From: Candidatus Saccharimonadota bacterium
GTDB taxonomy: Bacteria; Patescibacteriota; Saccharimonadia; Saccharimonadales; Saccharimonadaceae
Reading direction: 5' to 3'
Assembly: GCA_905372305.1 (NCBI GenBank)
Contig: CAJPOP010000001.1
Span: 1 to 64,000 of the forward strand
Length of the DNA stretch: 64,000 bases
Part shown: one piece after another, positions 26,097 through 35,289 of the stretch
How positions within the stretch are numbered: the first letter of the stretch is position 1
Layout of the letters: the number at the start of each line of letters is the position of its first letter
Notes under the pieces: generated by a model
The model's input: the letters and a program-made list of their open reading frames with translations, nothing else
The model's database searches: none
What the model was told of the DNA's origin: nothing
Program-made: the position numbers and the translations under genes

Positions 26097-27797
26097 TTAG
26101 TATGTGCCCGATGAGGTCGATATGTGGCTGTCCCACGATTGCTGATTGTCGCCCCATCCATGAACCTCAATTTTATTATGAGGGGTGTCTCGGTATTTAA
26201 TGTAATAGATGGTGTCTCTACCCCTGCCAAACAGGTCAGCTGCCACTATATCATTTGTAGCTACCACATAGCCGGCTTGCGGGTAATTGCTGGCGGTATG
26301 ACGTACCCAGTTCTTTAATGATGAGTCCCAAACATGAAACTCAACTCGTCCACTTGAAGTGTTGCCGTACTTAACGTAGATAAACTCGTCCTTCTTGTCG
26401 CCATCAAGATCGGCAGCGATGACTCGACCTGTATTCATACTGGCGGCAGGGTGACTTGTTGCGGTATGTCGGAACCAACTCGTACCATTATTACTCCAGC
26501 CGTGCACCTCAATCATCCCGGTGTTGGTCTGCTCGTAGTTAATTAAATAGTATTCATCTATCCCGTCACCGTTGGTGTCAGCGGTAATAACTTCTGAGAG
26601 GAGCGGATCTATTGGTCCGGCGGTTGTTGCGGTATGTGCTAGCCAGCGCAACCCGTCTTGAGTCCAAACATGAAACTCAACTCGTCCACTTGCCGTACCA
26701 TTATAGTCGACTTTCGTTAATACAGTATTCTTGTGATTTACTTTCTGTGAAATAACCTTACTATATTGTTGATTAAATGTATATGAGTTTGTGGCGACGT
26801 GTTGTGACCATGCCTGTAAGTGAGCGTCTGTCCAGGTATGTATCTCAGCACATTTACTACCAGTGTTATTTGGAACTGTGACAGTTAATGTATCTCGACC
26901 GCCATTTATTCTGGTTGGTGTTATTCGAGCGCCAGTAGCGATACCTGGCAGGTTTTGACCATCTCGACAAGCAAAAGAGCTGCTTGAGCGAGTACCGCCA
27001 AACCAATCGGTGAAATAATTATAGAAATTACGATTTCCGTAGGCACTACAACCGTTACCCGTGCCATAGCCAGCAGCTAAAGCAGCAGCATTTGGCTGGT
27101 ATGGTGTGTAGCTATATAATGCGGCGGTCGTCCAATTTTGAATATTTACATGTGATCCACCACAGGCCGCATTTGGACTCCAGCGAACAAAATTAACGCC
27201 GGTCGTATATGGAGAATACCAATTCGGATTACGAGTAATGATATAATGGAAGTGTTTTGCAGCCCACTCTAGTTGGTTTTCCAAGCCAAAATATTTACTA
27301 TCACAGGCGGCCGTGTCTGGACAGCCGTAGCCGGTTGCGCTTCTAAATTGACCGCGTGTTGGCCAAACATCAGTCACTAACGCCTGCTCCTTTTGTAGAA
27401 GAACTATAAGAAGTTGGGGGTTGACGTGATATTTTTGGGCGACATCAAAAATTAATTGAGCGGCACTCCTTCCATCTCCCGATCGGTAATCACGTAGACA
27501 GGTATATGGTGGACCGTGCCAGCCGCGCAAAGAAGCATACTGAGCACGGCTAATGTCGGGTCTCCCGAACTCTCTTGCCGGCTGGGATCCGTTAGTGTCG
27601 CATTGGGGAACTTTGCTGTTGAGAAAAGCTTGAATTTGCTGCGCATTCATAGATCCATAATTGGTGGCAACTATATCATCCATGATGTTGCCTGGATCAA
27701 AATCATTCAAGGTAGCCGACACCGGTAATGAAGTAAATAATACTCCCAGACAGATTGTTGATATCGACAGTCCTACGCTGAATAGAAACTTTTTCAT
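26097..27797 (-). CDS. Secreted hemagglutinin-like protein with C-terminal beta repeats
   Basis: 566 residues with a signal peptide (MKKFLFSVGLSISTICLGVL, cleaved near VSA). Residues ~35-260 resemble a domain found in actinobacterial proteins often annotated as hemagglutinin: GNIMDDIVATNYGSMNAQQI, YTCLRDY, QLLIVLLQKEQALVT and TGYGCPDTAACD. A lysozyme-like fold is possible around the EQALVT segment. Residues ~290-566 contain about five ~55-residue repeats of the type VEFHVW ... WxxHTAT ... ADxxGDGxDE, similar to FG-GAP/VCBS repeats that build beta-propellers. Its start overlaps the stop of the upstream anchored protein (ATGA). Confidence 0.7.
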   Translation of the reverse strand: MKKFLFSVGLSISTICLGVLFTSLPVSATLNDFDPGNIMDDIVATNYGSMNAQQIQAFLNSKVPQCDTNGSQPAREFGRPDISRAQYASLRGWHGPPYTCLRDYRSGDGRSAAQLIFDVAQKYHVNPQLLIVLLQKEQALVTDVWPTRGQFRSATGYGCPDTAACDSKYFGLENQLEWAAKHFHYIITRNPNWYSPYTTGVNFVRWSPNAACGGSHVNIQNWTTAALYSYTPYQPNAAALAAGYGTGNGCSAYGNRNFYNYFTDWFGGTRSSSSFACRDGQNLPGIATGARITPTRINGGRDTLTVTVPNNTGSKCAEIHTWTDAHLQAWSQHVATNSYTFNQQYSKVISQKVNHKNTVLTKVDYNGTASGRVEFHVWTQDGLRWLAHTATTAGPIDPLLSEVITADTNGDGIDEYYLINYEQTNTGMIEVHGWSNNGTSWFRHTATSHPAASMNTGRVIAADLDGDKKDEFIYVKYGNTSSGRVEFHVWDSSLKNWVRHTASNYPQAGYVVATNDIVAADLFGRGRDTIYYIKYRDTPHNKIEVHGWGDNQQSWDSHISTSSGTY

Positions 27798-28381
27798 ATA
27801 ACTACCTCTCCCTCGGCGCTGCCAGTAACTGTAGCATCCTCATAGTGAATTGTTATTGTCCATTTTCCCGGAGTCAATTGAGAAAGAGGTACGTTAAAGC
27901 CCTTACAACTGGAGGTGCTCGGTCCGGCCTGTGACCCGGCGCTATTTGAATATGTTCGTCCGCTGCTGTGACGCATTGATAGGGTGCAGGTGCCGTTTGA
28001 AGAAATGGTTTGGATAAGACTGCGTACGTAAAGGGTAGCAGCAGACTTATCAACTGTTGCGGCGGTTATGTTTACTACAACCGTCGACTTACCACCGTTT
28101 GGCGACGGAGTTGGCGCCGGGGAGGGGTCGCTACCTCGCGGTGTTTTGGATTGCGGTGAAGATTTTTTGTCTCCTGATCCCTCAGTCGTGTTTTCTAATG
28201 ACTTTTCTTTTATATTGTTGCCAGCTGTTTTTTGCTCCTCTGTTGCTTCAGTAAATTGGTTTTTCGTAAAAGGCCAAAATTTAAACCCATAGGCTGTTAG
28301 AGCGTACCCAGTTAATAGCAAAAATAGCATAACAAATACCAAGATTATTTTTTTATGGTTTCGTTTTTTATGTATTCTCAT
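27794..28381 (-). CDS. Membrane-anchored surface protein, unknown function
   Basis: 195 residues: basic start, one membrane helix (~12-32), a Ser/Pro/Lys-rich linker (~45-95) and a C-terminal beta-rich domain with two cysteines (GTCTLSMRHSSG and TSSCKGFNVP) and a closing GKWTITIHYED. I do not recognise the family. AAAGGAAA lies upstream of the ATG. It overlaps the next gene by 4 bp and probably acts with that secreted repeat protein. Confidence 0.55.
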   Translation of the reverse strand: MRIHKKRNHKKIILVFVMLFLLLTGYALTAYGFKFWPFTKNQFTEATEEQKTAGNNIKEKSLENTTEGSGDKKSSPQSKTPRGSDPSPAPTPSPNGGKSTVVVNITAATVDKSAATLYVRSLIQTISSNGTCTLSMRHSSGRTYSNSAGSQAGPSTSSCKGFNVPLSQLTPGKWTITIHYEDATVTGSAEGEVVI

Positions 28382-28441
28382 GTTAGTAGATCATTTCCTT
28401 TATGGTTAATCATAGCAAGTACTAATAATATAGTAAAGACT

Positions 28442-30448
28442 TTACGGGGTTCTTTTATAAAACATAATAGTGCCACCACCCACTGTGGTTTGGTCAATTA
28501 ATTTGTAGCAGGGAAGTTGGAGGGGGGTCGTTGCGAGAACGTGAGTAATAGTTCTGCCGAGATGGTTGTTGCAACTCAAGCGCGCAATGAACACATCTGG
28601 CTGCGTTAGTTTTAAGTCGTCCGTGATTGTGTCAGACAGCAGTACGTGAGCATATCTATTGTAAATAGTTTTGTCCTTGGACACTTTCGACCAAAAGTCT
28701 TTATCAGGATACGTGTGAACCCCGGTAATTGATTTGCGATTGGCCATTTGCGGAAAATTCTCCAAAACAACCGTGCCAGACAGTCCCCATACATCATCAG
28801 GTGATGACAGCGAAGCTATTTTGCTGGTAATTATATTACTATTATAGCCACTGCCAAGGCCTTTGTAGAGAGGCTGGATGGTTATGGTTGACATGATGCA
28901 AAGAGCTGATAGCAGCAGTAAGCCAAGCTTTTCTTTGCCAATAAAAATAAGAGCTAGGCCGCCAGAAAAGCTGATAGCGGCTATACCTAATATACGTAAG
29001 TCTCCGGCAAAATTACGATTAAATTTTATAACAAATACTATCGTTAGAATATATACAATAACTATGAGACCTGAATAGAGATATATCCATGGACGGTATT
29101 TTGATACAAGCTGTTTACTGTTGGCGATAACATAAAGTAACGAAAGAATACCCACAAAGCCCAAGCCAAGCTGAAGCCTCGTTATTGGCACAAGATGCAG
29201 CATAAAGGGCTTTGCTATCGTGGAAAACCCCGGCAAAAATAGATGTGCAGCGAATACTAGACAGGTAGTAACGATTGCTACGCCCACCCAGTCTACCATT
29301 CTTTTTTTGCGCCATTGATAAAGAAGTATAAGTAATATAGGAATAATAAAGGCAAAAGGTATAATGATAGACGCTGATAACTCGCTCTGATTGATACTAC
29401 CCTTACTTGGATCGATCGAGCCAATGGACGAATTATCCTGTAGACGATACTGACTATAGCCTGCTAATCCAATAAGGTCAGCCTGTGACGGCGTGCCTGA
29501 ATGTACAAAACGTGCCCCGGGATAGTCTGTGCCAGAAATGGCTCGCACCGCATCCAGCCTGGTGATTAAAAATACGCCGATGATACCAATGGCCACTAAG
29601 GCAGAGCCGGTCAGAACAGCTGTGTTGATATACAGTCTCTTGCGTGTCTTTTTGGTAAGTTTCCTCCAGGTGTTTATGTAATAACCAAGAAAAACTAGAC
29701 CTACCGTAATTACGACGGGAATCTGAAAAGCAGGGTATAGCAATAGGGCAAATCCTACTAGTGAATAAATGAGCGAACCAGACAGTATGAGCTGCGATAT
29801 GATATCACCACGCTTATAGTTAGCGAGAAATGAAAGAGGCCTACGTTCTATCAAGCGCATGGCTGTAAGCAGTATGACAATTCCCCAGACGATGCTCATG
29901 ATGGTGATTGTTTGATACCACCAGAATATAAAAGGAGTAAATGAACCGACGATAGATAGCAGGCTCGCGAGCGAGTATTTGCCGGGAAGGAATTTTAAGG
30001 CTAGAAAATATATGCTTAGCAATAATGACGCGAGCAAAAACCACCACTTAAAGGCAAGAGCAAACTCAAACGGGATAATGAAAAAAGCGAGATTCTGAGG
30101 GCGGAATATAGTTGACCATTCTTTATAGGGCGCGTCGGAGACGAGACTCATATTTTTTCCAGAATCACCGAAGTTCTTGTTGATGAGTGGATAACCGGCT
30201 GCTTTTTGCGCAATTGTAAATTGCGTAACAACCAGCCATTCATCACTACGAATATGTCGAGTTTCACCAGCTATAAGATTTGATGATGATTTACCTTGAA
30301 GAAATAGATCGTAGTACGGGCCAAACGAAGATCCAGAAAACTTTAAACCTGTTGCTAGTAGTAAGCATATGAGAACTGCTGATGGAAATAACCATTTTTT
30401 ACAGGAGTCATCCTTGAGCTTTAGAAACATAGTTCGTAGTAATTGCAT
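28442..30448 (-). CDS. Polytopic GT-C-like membrane protein
   Basis: 668 residues with about a dozen membrane helices. An early extracytoplasmic loop carries HIRSDEWLVVTQFTIAQK, which recalls the acidic catalytic loop of GT-C glycosyltransferases, and the last ~130 residues form a soluble domain. I infer a polyprenyl-sugar-dependent transferase or related glycan-modifying protein; no family name is certain. It is divergent from the sugar operon at 30588. A TATACT box lies 10 nt before its ATG. Confidence 0.6.
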   Translation of the reverse strand: MQLLRTMFLKLKDDSCKKWLFPSAVLICLLLATGLKFSGSSFGPYYDLFLQGKSSSNLIAGETRHIRSDEWLVVTQFTIAQKAAGYPLINKNFGDSGKNMSLVSDAPYKEWSTIFRPQNLAFFIIPFEFALAFKWWFLLASLLLSIYFLALKFLPGKYSLASLLSIVGSFTPFIFWWYQTITIMSIVWGIVILLTAMRLIERRPLSFLANYKRGDIISQLILSGSLIYSLVGFALLLYPAFQIPVVITVGLVFLGYYINTWRKLTKKTRKRLYINTAVLTGSALVAIGIIGVFLITRLDAVRAISGTDYPGARFVHSGTPSQADLIGLAGYSQYRLQDNSSIGSIDPSKGSINQSELSASIIIPFAFIIPILLILLYQWRKKRMVDWVGVAIVTTCLVFAAHLFLPGFSTIAKPFMLHLVPITRLQLGLGFVGILSLLYVIANSKQLVSKYRPWIYLYSGLIVIVYILTIVFVIKFNRNFAGDLRILGIAAISFSGGLALIFIGKEKLGLLLLSALCIMSTITIQPLYKGLGSGYNSNIITSKIASLSSPDDVWGLSGTVVLENFPQMANRKSITGVHTYPDKDFWSKVSKDKTIYNRYAHVLLSDTITDDLKLTQPDVFIARLSCNNHLGRTITHVLATTPLQLPCYKLIDQTTVGGGTIMFYKRTP

Positions 30449-30458
30449 GATACTTACT

Positions 30459-30464
30459 AGTATA
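30459..30464 (-). promoter_or_regulatory. -10 box, near-leaderless promoter of the GT-C-like gene
   Basis: TATACT on the minus strand; predicted initiation at 30452, 4 nt before the ATG at 30448. Confidence 0.4.
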
Positions 30465-30485
30465 CTATTAAAAATGGTAAGGATA

Positions 30486-30500
30486 AAGGTATAATACCTT
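30486..30500. promoter_or_regulatory. 15-bp palindrome overlapping a TATAAT
   Basis: AAGGTAT-A-ATACCTT is a perfect dyad that contains TATAAT (30490-30495). It lies in the divergent interval 30449-30587. A second TATAAT (30544-30549) is closer to the sugar operon. The dyad could be a repressor site; the binding protein is unknown. Confidence 0.35.
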
Positions 30501-30587
30501 GAGAATATATCTAAAAAATTAAAAATAAAAAATGAGCGATGTGCTATAATTTTATATTAGGTAGTAAGAACACAAGGAGGCTACAGG

Positions 30588-31685
30588 ATGATAAATATTG
30601 CGTCACCGGTTATCGAAGATGAAGAGCGCCGGGCAGTAAATGAAGTTATAGAATCGGGCATGTTGGCTCAGGGGCCAAAGGTTGCTGAGTTAGAAAAGAA
30701 CTGGGCGGAGTATTGCGGGGTAAAACATGCGTTAGCAGTAAATAGCGGTACGGCAGCTATTCACTGCGCTTTGTATGCTGCTGGCGTGAAAGAGGGCGGT
30801 GAGGTCATTACTACGCCGTATAGCTTTATCGCCACTATTAATCCAATATTGATGTTGGGTGCTCGACCAGTACTTGTGGATATTGATAAAGAAACGTTCA
30901 ATATTGACGTTTCCAAGATAGAAGCTGCTATTACTGAAAAAACAAAAGCCATCGTGCCAGTTGATTTGTATGGTCAGCCGTGCGATTGGGCTGAACTACA
31001 GGAAATCGCCAAAAAGCACGACTTAAAAATTGTTGAGGACGCGTGCCAGGCTATTGGTGCAGAATATAAAGGCACAAAAGCTGGTGCACTTGGTGATTTT
31101 GGCTGTTTCTCTCTGTATGCTACTAAGAATATTATGTGCGGCGAAGGTGGTGTTGTAACGACAAATAGTGATGAGGCTGCAGCAGCGATTCGTTCATTTA
31201 GGCAACATGGTATGGTTGCGCCATACGAATACGCAGATTTAGGCTATAACTATCGCATGTCAGATCTACATGGATCTATTGCGGTTGAGCAATTAAAGAA
31301 AGTCGCCAGTTTCACTAAAAAACGTCAAGAAAATGCACGCAAATTAAATGATGCCTTAGCAGGCGTTGCAGGTATTAAAACACCGACCATTAGCGATGAT
31401 CGAAGTCATGTGTATCACCAATACACTATTTTGCTAGACAAGGACATGCAGCGAGATCAGTTTATTACTCGTTTGAGGGATAAGGGTGTTGGGGCTGGCA
31501 TTTACTATCCAAAACCTTTGCATACATATCCACACATTGCAAAGCTTGGCTATAAGGTCGGTGATTTCCCAGTGGCTGAAGACTTGGCGGCACGAGTTGT
31601 GTCTCTGCCGGTTCATCCAAAGGTCACAGATGAAGATATTGAGGTAATCGCTGCGGCGATCAAGGAGTCTATCAATGGCCAATAA
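30588..31685 (+). CDS. DegT/DnrJ/EryC1/StrS-type PLP sugar aminotransferase
   Basis: 365 residues. The PLP lysine is K180 in SLYATKNIMCGEGGVV; HALAVNSGTAAIHCAL and VEDACQAIGAEYKG are also typical. The enzyme would transaminate a keto-sugar nucleotide. AAGGAGG lies ~10 nt before the ATG. It overlaps the following Gfo/Idh/MocA dehydrogenase by 11 bp. In other surface-glycan loci this pair makes 3-amino sugars (WlbA/WlbE-type), which is the most likely role, but substrate cannot be read from sequence. Confidence 0.88.
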   Translation: MINIASPVIEDEERRAVNEVIESGMLAQGPKVAELEKNWAEYCGVKHALAVNSGTAAIHCALYAAGVKEGGEVITTPYSFIATINPILMLGARPVLVDIDKETFNIDVSKIEAAITEKTKAIVPVDLYGQPCDWAELQEIAKKHDLKIVEDACQAIGAEYKGTKAGALGDFGCFSLYATKNIMCGEGGVVTTNSDEAAAAIRSFRQHGMVAPYEYADLGYNYRMSDLHGSIAVEQLKKVASFTKKRQENARKLNDALAGVAGIKTPTISDDRSHVYHQYTILLDKDMQRDQFITRLRDKGVGAGIYYPKPLHTYPHIAKLGYKVGDFPVAEDLAARVVSLPVHPKVTDEDIEVIAAAIKESINGQ

Positions 31686-32670
31686 ACAAGAGGGGAAATT
31701 AAGAGTTGCTGTCATTGGTACTGGTAACATGGGCAGAAACCATGTTCGTAACTACTTTATGCTTCCAGAGTCAGAATTAGTGGCAATTGCCGACGTGAAT
31801 CCAGAGGCAAAATCTCTCGCCGATGATTATAAAGCAAAGTTCTTTACCGACTACAAAGAGATGCTTGAAGAGGTGCGACCTGACGCAGTTTCTGTAGTTG
31901 TGCCGACACCGTTTCACCTTGAGGTGGCTATGGATGTTATGTCGCGCGGTATTCACTGTATGCTTGAAAAACCAATAGCTTCGTCAGTAGAAGAAGCTGA
32001 TAAGTTGATTGCTTGTGCTAAAAAGAATAACGTTACCTTTACGGTTGGTCACATTGAGCGATTTAATCCAGTTATCAAGAAGTTAAAGCAAATGGTTGAT
32101 GGTAATGCTATTGGTGATATTACCTCTGTAGTATGTAAACGTGTCGGTGGTTTTCCGGCAGTGGAACCAAAAACTGATGTTATTATTGACTTGGCGGTAC
32201 ATGACGTTGATATTGTAAATTATCTTTTAGGTAAAAAACCAAAATCTATTTCTAGCCATGGATCACGCACTCGCCACAGTAAAAAGATTGACTCAGCGGA
32301 GATATTGATGAATTACGGTCGGGCTTCTGGATTTATTCAGGCTAATTGGCTCACACCAGTAAAAATCCGTACTATTGCACTTACAGGTTCATTTGGCTAT
32401 CTGGAGGCTAACTATATAACACAAGAACTAACTTACTATAAACACAATATGAAAGAAATCCAGAAAGATGGATTTACTGAGTTTGTGCTTCAAGTTGGCG
32501 ATCCAGAAAAACGTGTCATAAAAGTAGATTTTGAAGAGCCGTTGGCGGCAGAACTGAAGGCCTTTATGGCTAAGTCTATGGGTCGTACAGCGGCAATTGT
32601 TGATCCAGTTGACGCACGTGAAGCTTTAAAAATATCATTAGAGGCCGTTGCGCCTTTTGAGGAGAAATAG
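31675..32670 (+). CDS. Gfo/Idh/MocA family sugar dehydrogenase
   Basis: 331 residues with an N-terminal NAD(P) fold (VAVIGTGNMGRNH), the family EKP motif in MLEKPIASSVEEA and a downstream VHDVDIVNYLLG in the catalytic domain. AAGGAG lies 8 nt before the ATG, inside the aminotransferase gene. It probably oxidises the sugar nucleotide to the keto form used by the aminotransferase. The end is followed 8 bp later by the ATP-grasp gene. Confidence 0.87.
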   Translation: MANKQEGKLRVAVIGTGNMGRNHVRNYFMLPESELVAIADVNPEAKSLADDYKAKFFTDYKEMLEEVRPDAVSVVVPTPFHLEVAMDVMSRGIHCMLEKPIASSVEEADKLIACAKKNNVTFTVGHIERFNPVIKKLKQMVDGNAIGDITSVVCKRVGGFPAVEPKTDVIIDLAVHDVDIVNYLLGKKPKSISSHGSRTRHSKKIDSAEILMNYGRASGFIQANWLTPVKIRTIALTGSFGYLEANYITQELTYYKHNMKEIQKDGFTEFVLQVGDPEKRVIKVDFEEPLAAELKAFMAKSMGRTAAIVDPVDAREALKISLEAVAPFEEK

Positions 32671-32678
32671 GAGGTAAT

Positions 32679-33761
32679 ATGAAGAGAATCTTAGTTACAG
32701 GAGCCGGCGGCTCGCCATCAGCGAACTTTATTCGCTCGCTAAGGGCGGCTGATGAGGAATATTATATTGTAGGTACGGATGCTGACAAATATTACTTGCA
32801 GCGTGCTGAAGTTGATGCTAAATATCTAGCACCATTTGCCAACGATCCTAAATATATAGATTTCTTAAACTATATTATTGAAAAAGAAAATATTGAATTT
32901 GTCCACGCACAGAACGATGTCGAGGTCGGTTTTTTGAGCGAAAATCGAGAAAAGATCAATGCCAAGACATTTTTCCCGGCTAAGGAGACGGTGAAAATTT
33001 TACAAGATAAATTTGAGTCATTTAAGCTTTGGGAAAAGGCTGGTATCAAGGTACCAAAGACTAAGCTGATAGAAGGTCGAGATACCGACTTGGCTGCGCT
33101 CCTCGAGGAGATGGGCGGCTCGATGTGGATTCGAGCGATTTCGGGTGCTGGCGGTCGTGGATCGCTTCCAGTTCATGACGTTAAGAGCGCTAAAAACTGG
33201 CTCGATTTTCAAGAAAAAAATGGCTCATGGGATGGTAACTTTACTGTGTCTGAGTTACTTGAGCCAGAAACGGTTACGTGGATGTCTCTCTGGAAAGATG
33301 GCGAATTGGTCGTTGCTCAGGGCCGTAAACGACTGTATTGGGAGCTGGCAAAAATTTCTCCGTCCGGTGTTACTGGCGCAACGGGTACGGGATTGACTTA
33401 TTCTGATGCTGAACTTGATGATATTGCACGCCGAGCGGTATTGGCAGTTGACGATAAACCAGACGGTCTGTTTGGTGTTGATATGGCTTATGACAAAAAC
33501 GGTATACCAAACCCAACAGAGATTAACATTGGTCGCTTCTTTACGACTCACGAATTCTTTACTCAGGCAGGTCTAAATATGCCAGAAATGTTTGTGAAGC
33601 TTGGATATGGTGAAACTGTACCAAAAATTGACAATAATACCAACCCTCTACCAGATGGTTTAGTGTGGATTCGGGGTATGGATTTTCGACCAGTTCTATC
33701 TGACATGAAGACTGTTGAAGAGAGTGTTGCCGAGCGCGACCGTATTCTTCAGGAGTTGTAA
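32679..33761 (+). CDS. ATP-grasp family ligase (carbamoyl-phosphate-synthase-like)
   Basis: 360 residues starting KRILVTGAGGSPSANFIRSL, a Rossmann-like prefix, then an ATP-grasp region with LQDKFESFKLWEKAGIKVPK, MWIRAISGAGGRGS (phosphate-clamping loop) and NPTEINIGRF (metal-binding Glu/Asn). Such proteins in glycan loci join a carboxylate to an amine or decorate sugars. The actual substrates are unknown. It overlaps the next gene as TAATG. Confidence 0.8.
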   Translation: MKRILVTGAGGSPSANFIRSLRAADEEYYIVGTDADKYYLQRAEVDAKYLAPFANDPKYIDFLNYIIEKENIEFVHAQNDVEVGFLSENREKINAKTFFPAKETVKILQDKFESFKLWEKAGIKVPKTKLIEGRDTDLAALLEEMGGSMWIRAISGAGGRGSLPVHDVKSAKNWLDFQEKNGSWDGNFTVSELLEPETVTWMSLWKDGELVVAQGRKRLYWELAKISPSGVTGATGTGLTYSDAELDDIARRAVLAVDDKPDGLFGVDMAYDKNGIPNPTEINIGRFFTTHEFFTQAGLNMPEMFVKLGYGETVPKIDNNTNPLPDGLVWIRGMDFRPVLSDMKTVEESVAERDRILQEL

Positions 33762-34645
33762 TGAAACTTCTTGTTACGGGAGCCTCGGGTTTCGTCGGTA
33801 GACGTTTCTTAGAAATGGCGCCAGCTGATTGGGAGGTTGTTTGTTTGGGTCGATCTCAACCAGTCAATCTCACTGGGCGCTGGATCCAGTGTGATTTGTC
33901 AGATCAAAAAAGTGTAGAGTCAGCGGTCAAGCAGGTGAGCGATGAGACATTTGATGCCATTGTTCATTTGGCGGCGTTTGTACCAAAAACAGCTGCTGAT
34001 GACACTCTTGATAACGCAAGGCTAGGTAATATAGACGCAACAATTAACCTGCTGACTCATTTTGGCGAAAAATCTGAGAAGATCATCATTGGCAGCACGG
34101 CAGAAGTGTATGATCAGTCGAAAATTCACGGTCCAATTACAGAGGATAATGTCGTCGCCGGCGGCTCGTACTATGGATCTACTAAAATGGCTAGCGAGCT
34201 CATCGCTCAGTCGTACGCAAAAAAAATGAATAAAGAGTTAACCATTTTGCGGTTTTCAGTGATGTATGGCGGGTATGATCCTATCGCCCGAGCGATACCG
34301 AACTTTATTCGAGCAGCGAAAGCTGGTGACGATTTGACGATTCGTGGTGCAAAAGTACTGCGTGATTATGTACATATTGACGATGTGGCTCATAGTATTA
34401 TATGTGCGGTTAATGCAAGTGGAGTCGGTGTAGTCAATATTGGAACAGGTAGGGGCGTTTCTATTCGAGAAACGGCTCAGGCGATTGTTGATAGTATGCA
34501 GTCAACGAGTCATATTGCTGTTTTGTCTGAGGAGGGTGGCTGTGATATAATTATCGATATATCTCGAGCGGAGAAATTGCTTGATTATCATCCCGAGGTA
34601 TTTTTCCCAGATAAAATTAAAGAGATGGAGGAATTATATGAATAA
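33761..34645 (+). CDS. NAD-dependent epimerase/dehydratase (extended SDR)
   Basis: 294 residues. The nucleotide-binding motif is VTGASGFVGRRF and the catalytic pair appears as YYGSTKMASE. GTGRGVSIRETA is typical of sugar-nucleotide epimerases. It probably epimerises, reduces or dehydrates the sugar made by this operon. Tight overlap on both sides (1 bp and 8 bp) indicates coupled translation. Confidence 0.85.
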   Translation: MKLLVTGASGFVGRRFLEMAPADWEVVCLGRSQPVNLTGRWIQCDLSDQKSVESAVKQVSDETFDAIVHLAAFVPKTAADDTLDNARLGNIDATINLLTHFGEKSEKIIIGSTAEVYDQSKIHGPITEDNVVAGGSYYGSTKMASELIAQSYAKKMNKELTILRFSVMYGGYDPIARAIPNFIRAAKAGDDLTIRGAKVLRDYVHIDDVAHSIICAVNASGVGVVNIGTGRGVSIRETAQAIVDSMQSTSHIAVLSEEGGCDIIIDISRAEKLLDYHPEVFFPDKIKEMEELYE

Positions 34646-35288
34646 TAAAAATATCTTTGTTGACTTTGACGGTACATTGGTTGATATTGCCCCGCGACAT
34701 TATCGGGTGTATGAAAAATGTGTTAAGGCGCTCGGCGGGACTCCGCTTGGCAAAGAAGAATATTGGGAGATGAAGCGTGCTAACGTGTCTTGGGACAAGC
34801 TACTGCCACTGAGCGGCCTGAGCATTAATGAAAAAGATGCATATCTCAAGCTGTTTATTGGCCGGATCGAATCGCAAGAAGAATTGGGTGCGGATGAACT
34901 CTTTAAGGATAGTTTGCGCACACTAGAGCAGTTACGGGCAAACGGTAACAAGTTGTATCTATTAAGCTTGAGAAGAAATGCAGCTGCCCTTGATTGGCAG
35001 ATTGAACATTTGGGAATTCGGCATTTGTTTGAAAAGATTTTGTCGGGTCATAGCGACACAAAAGAGGGAACGCTGCTGAAAAAGGCGGATATCGTCAGAC
35101 AAACAGTGGACAATCCAAGTGAAGTCGTTATCATTGGCGACACCGAAGCAGACATCGCGGCGGCTCAGCAGCTCGGTGCTACCAGCATTGCCCTTATGAG
35201 CGGTATTCGTAACGAGGAATTCTTATCAGCCATGCATCCAAACCATCTCGTTGATGGTATCGGCGATGTAGACAATATCAAGCTGTAG
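34638..35288 (+). CDS. HAD-superfamily phosphatase
   Basis: 216 residues from the ATG at 34638, with GGAGG ~6 nt upstream; the longer frame from 34581 overlaps the epimerase more. Motif I is VDFDGTLVD, motif II is in LYLLSLRRN and motif IV is VIIGDTEADIAAA. It may dephosphorylate an intermediate of the sugar pathway. It is the last gene of the five-gene operon and its stop abuts the convergent GT2 gene. Confidence 0.82.
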   Translation: MNNKNIFVDFDGTLVDIAPRHYRVYEKCVKALGGTPLGKEEYWEMKRANVSWDKLLPLSGLSINEKDAYLKLFIGRIESQEELGADELFKDSLRTLEQLRANGNKLYLLSLRRNAAALDWQIEHLGIRHLFEKILSGHSDTKEGTLLKKADIVRQTVDNPSEVVIIGDTEADIAAAQQLGATSIALMSGIRNEEFLSAMHPNHLVDGIGDVDNIKL

Positions 35289-35289
35289 C

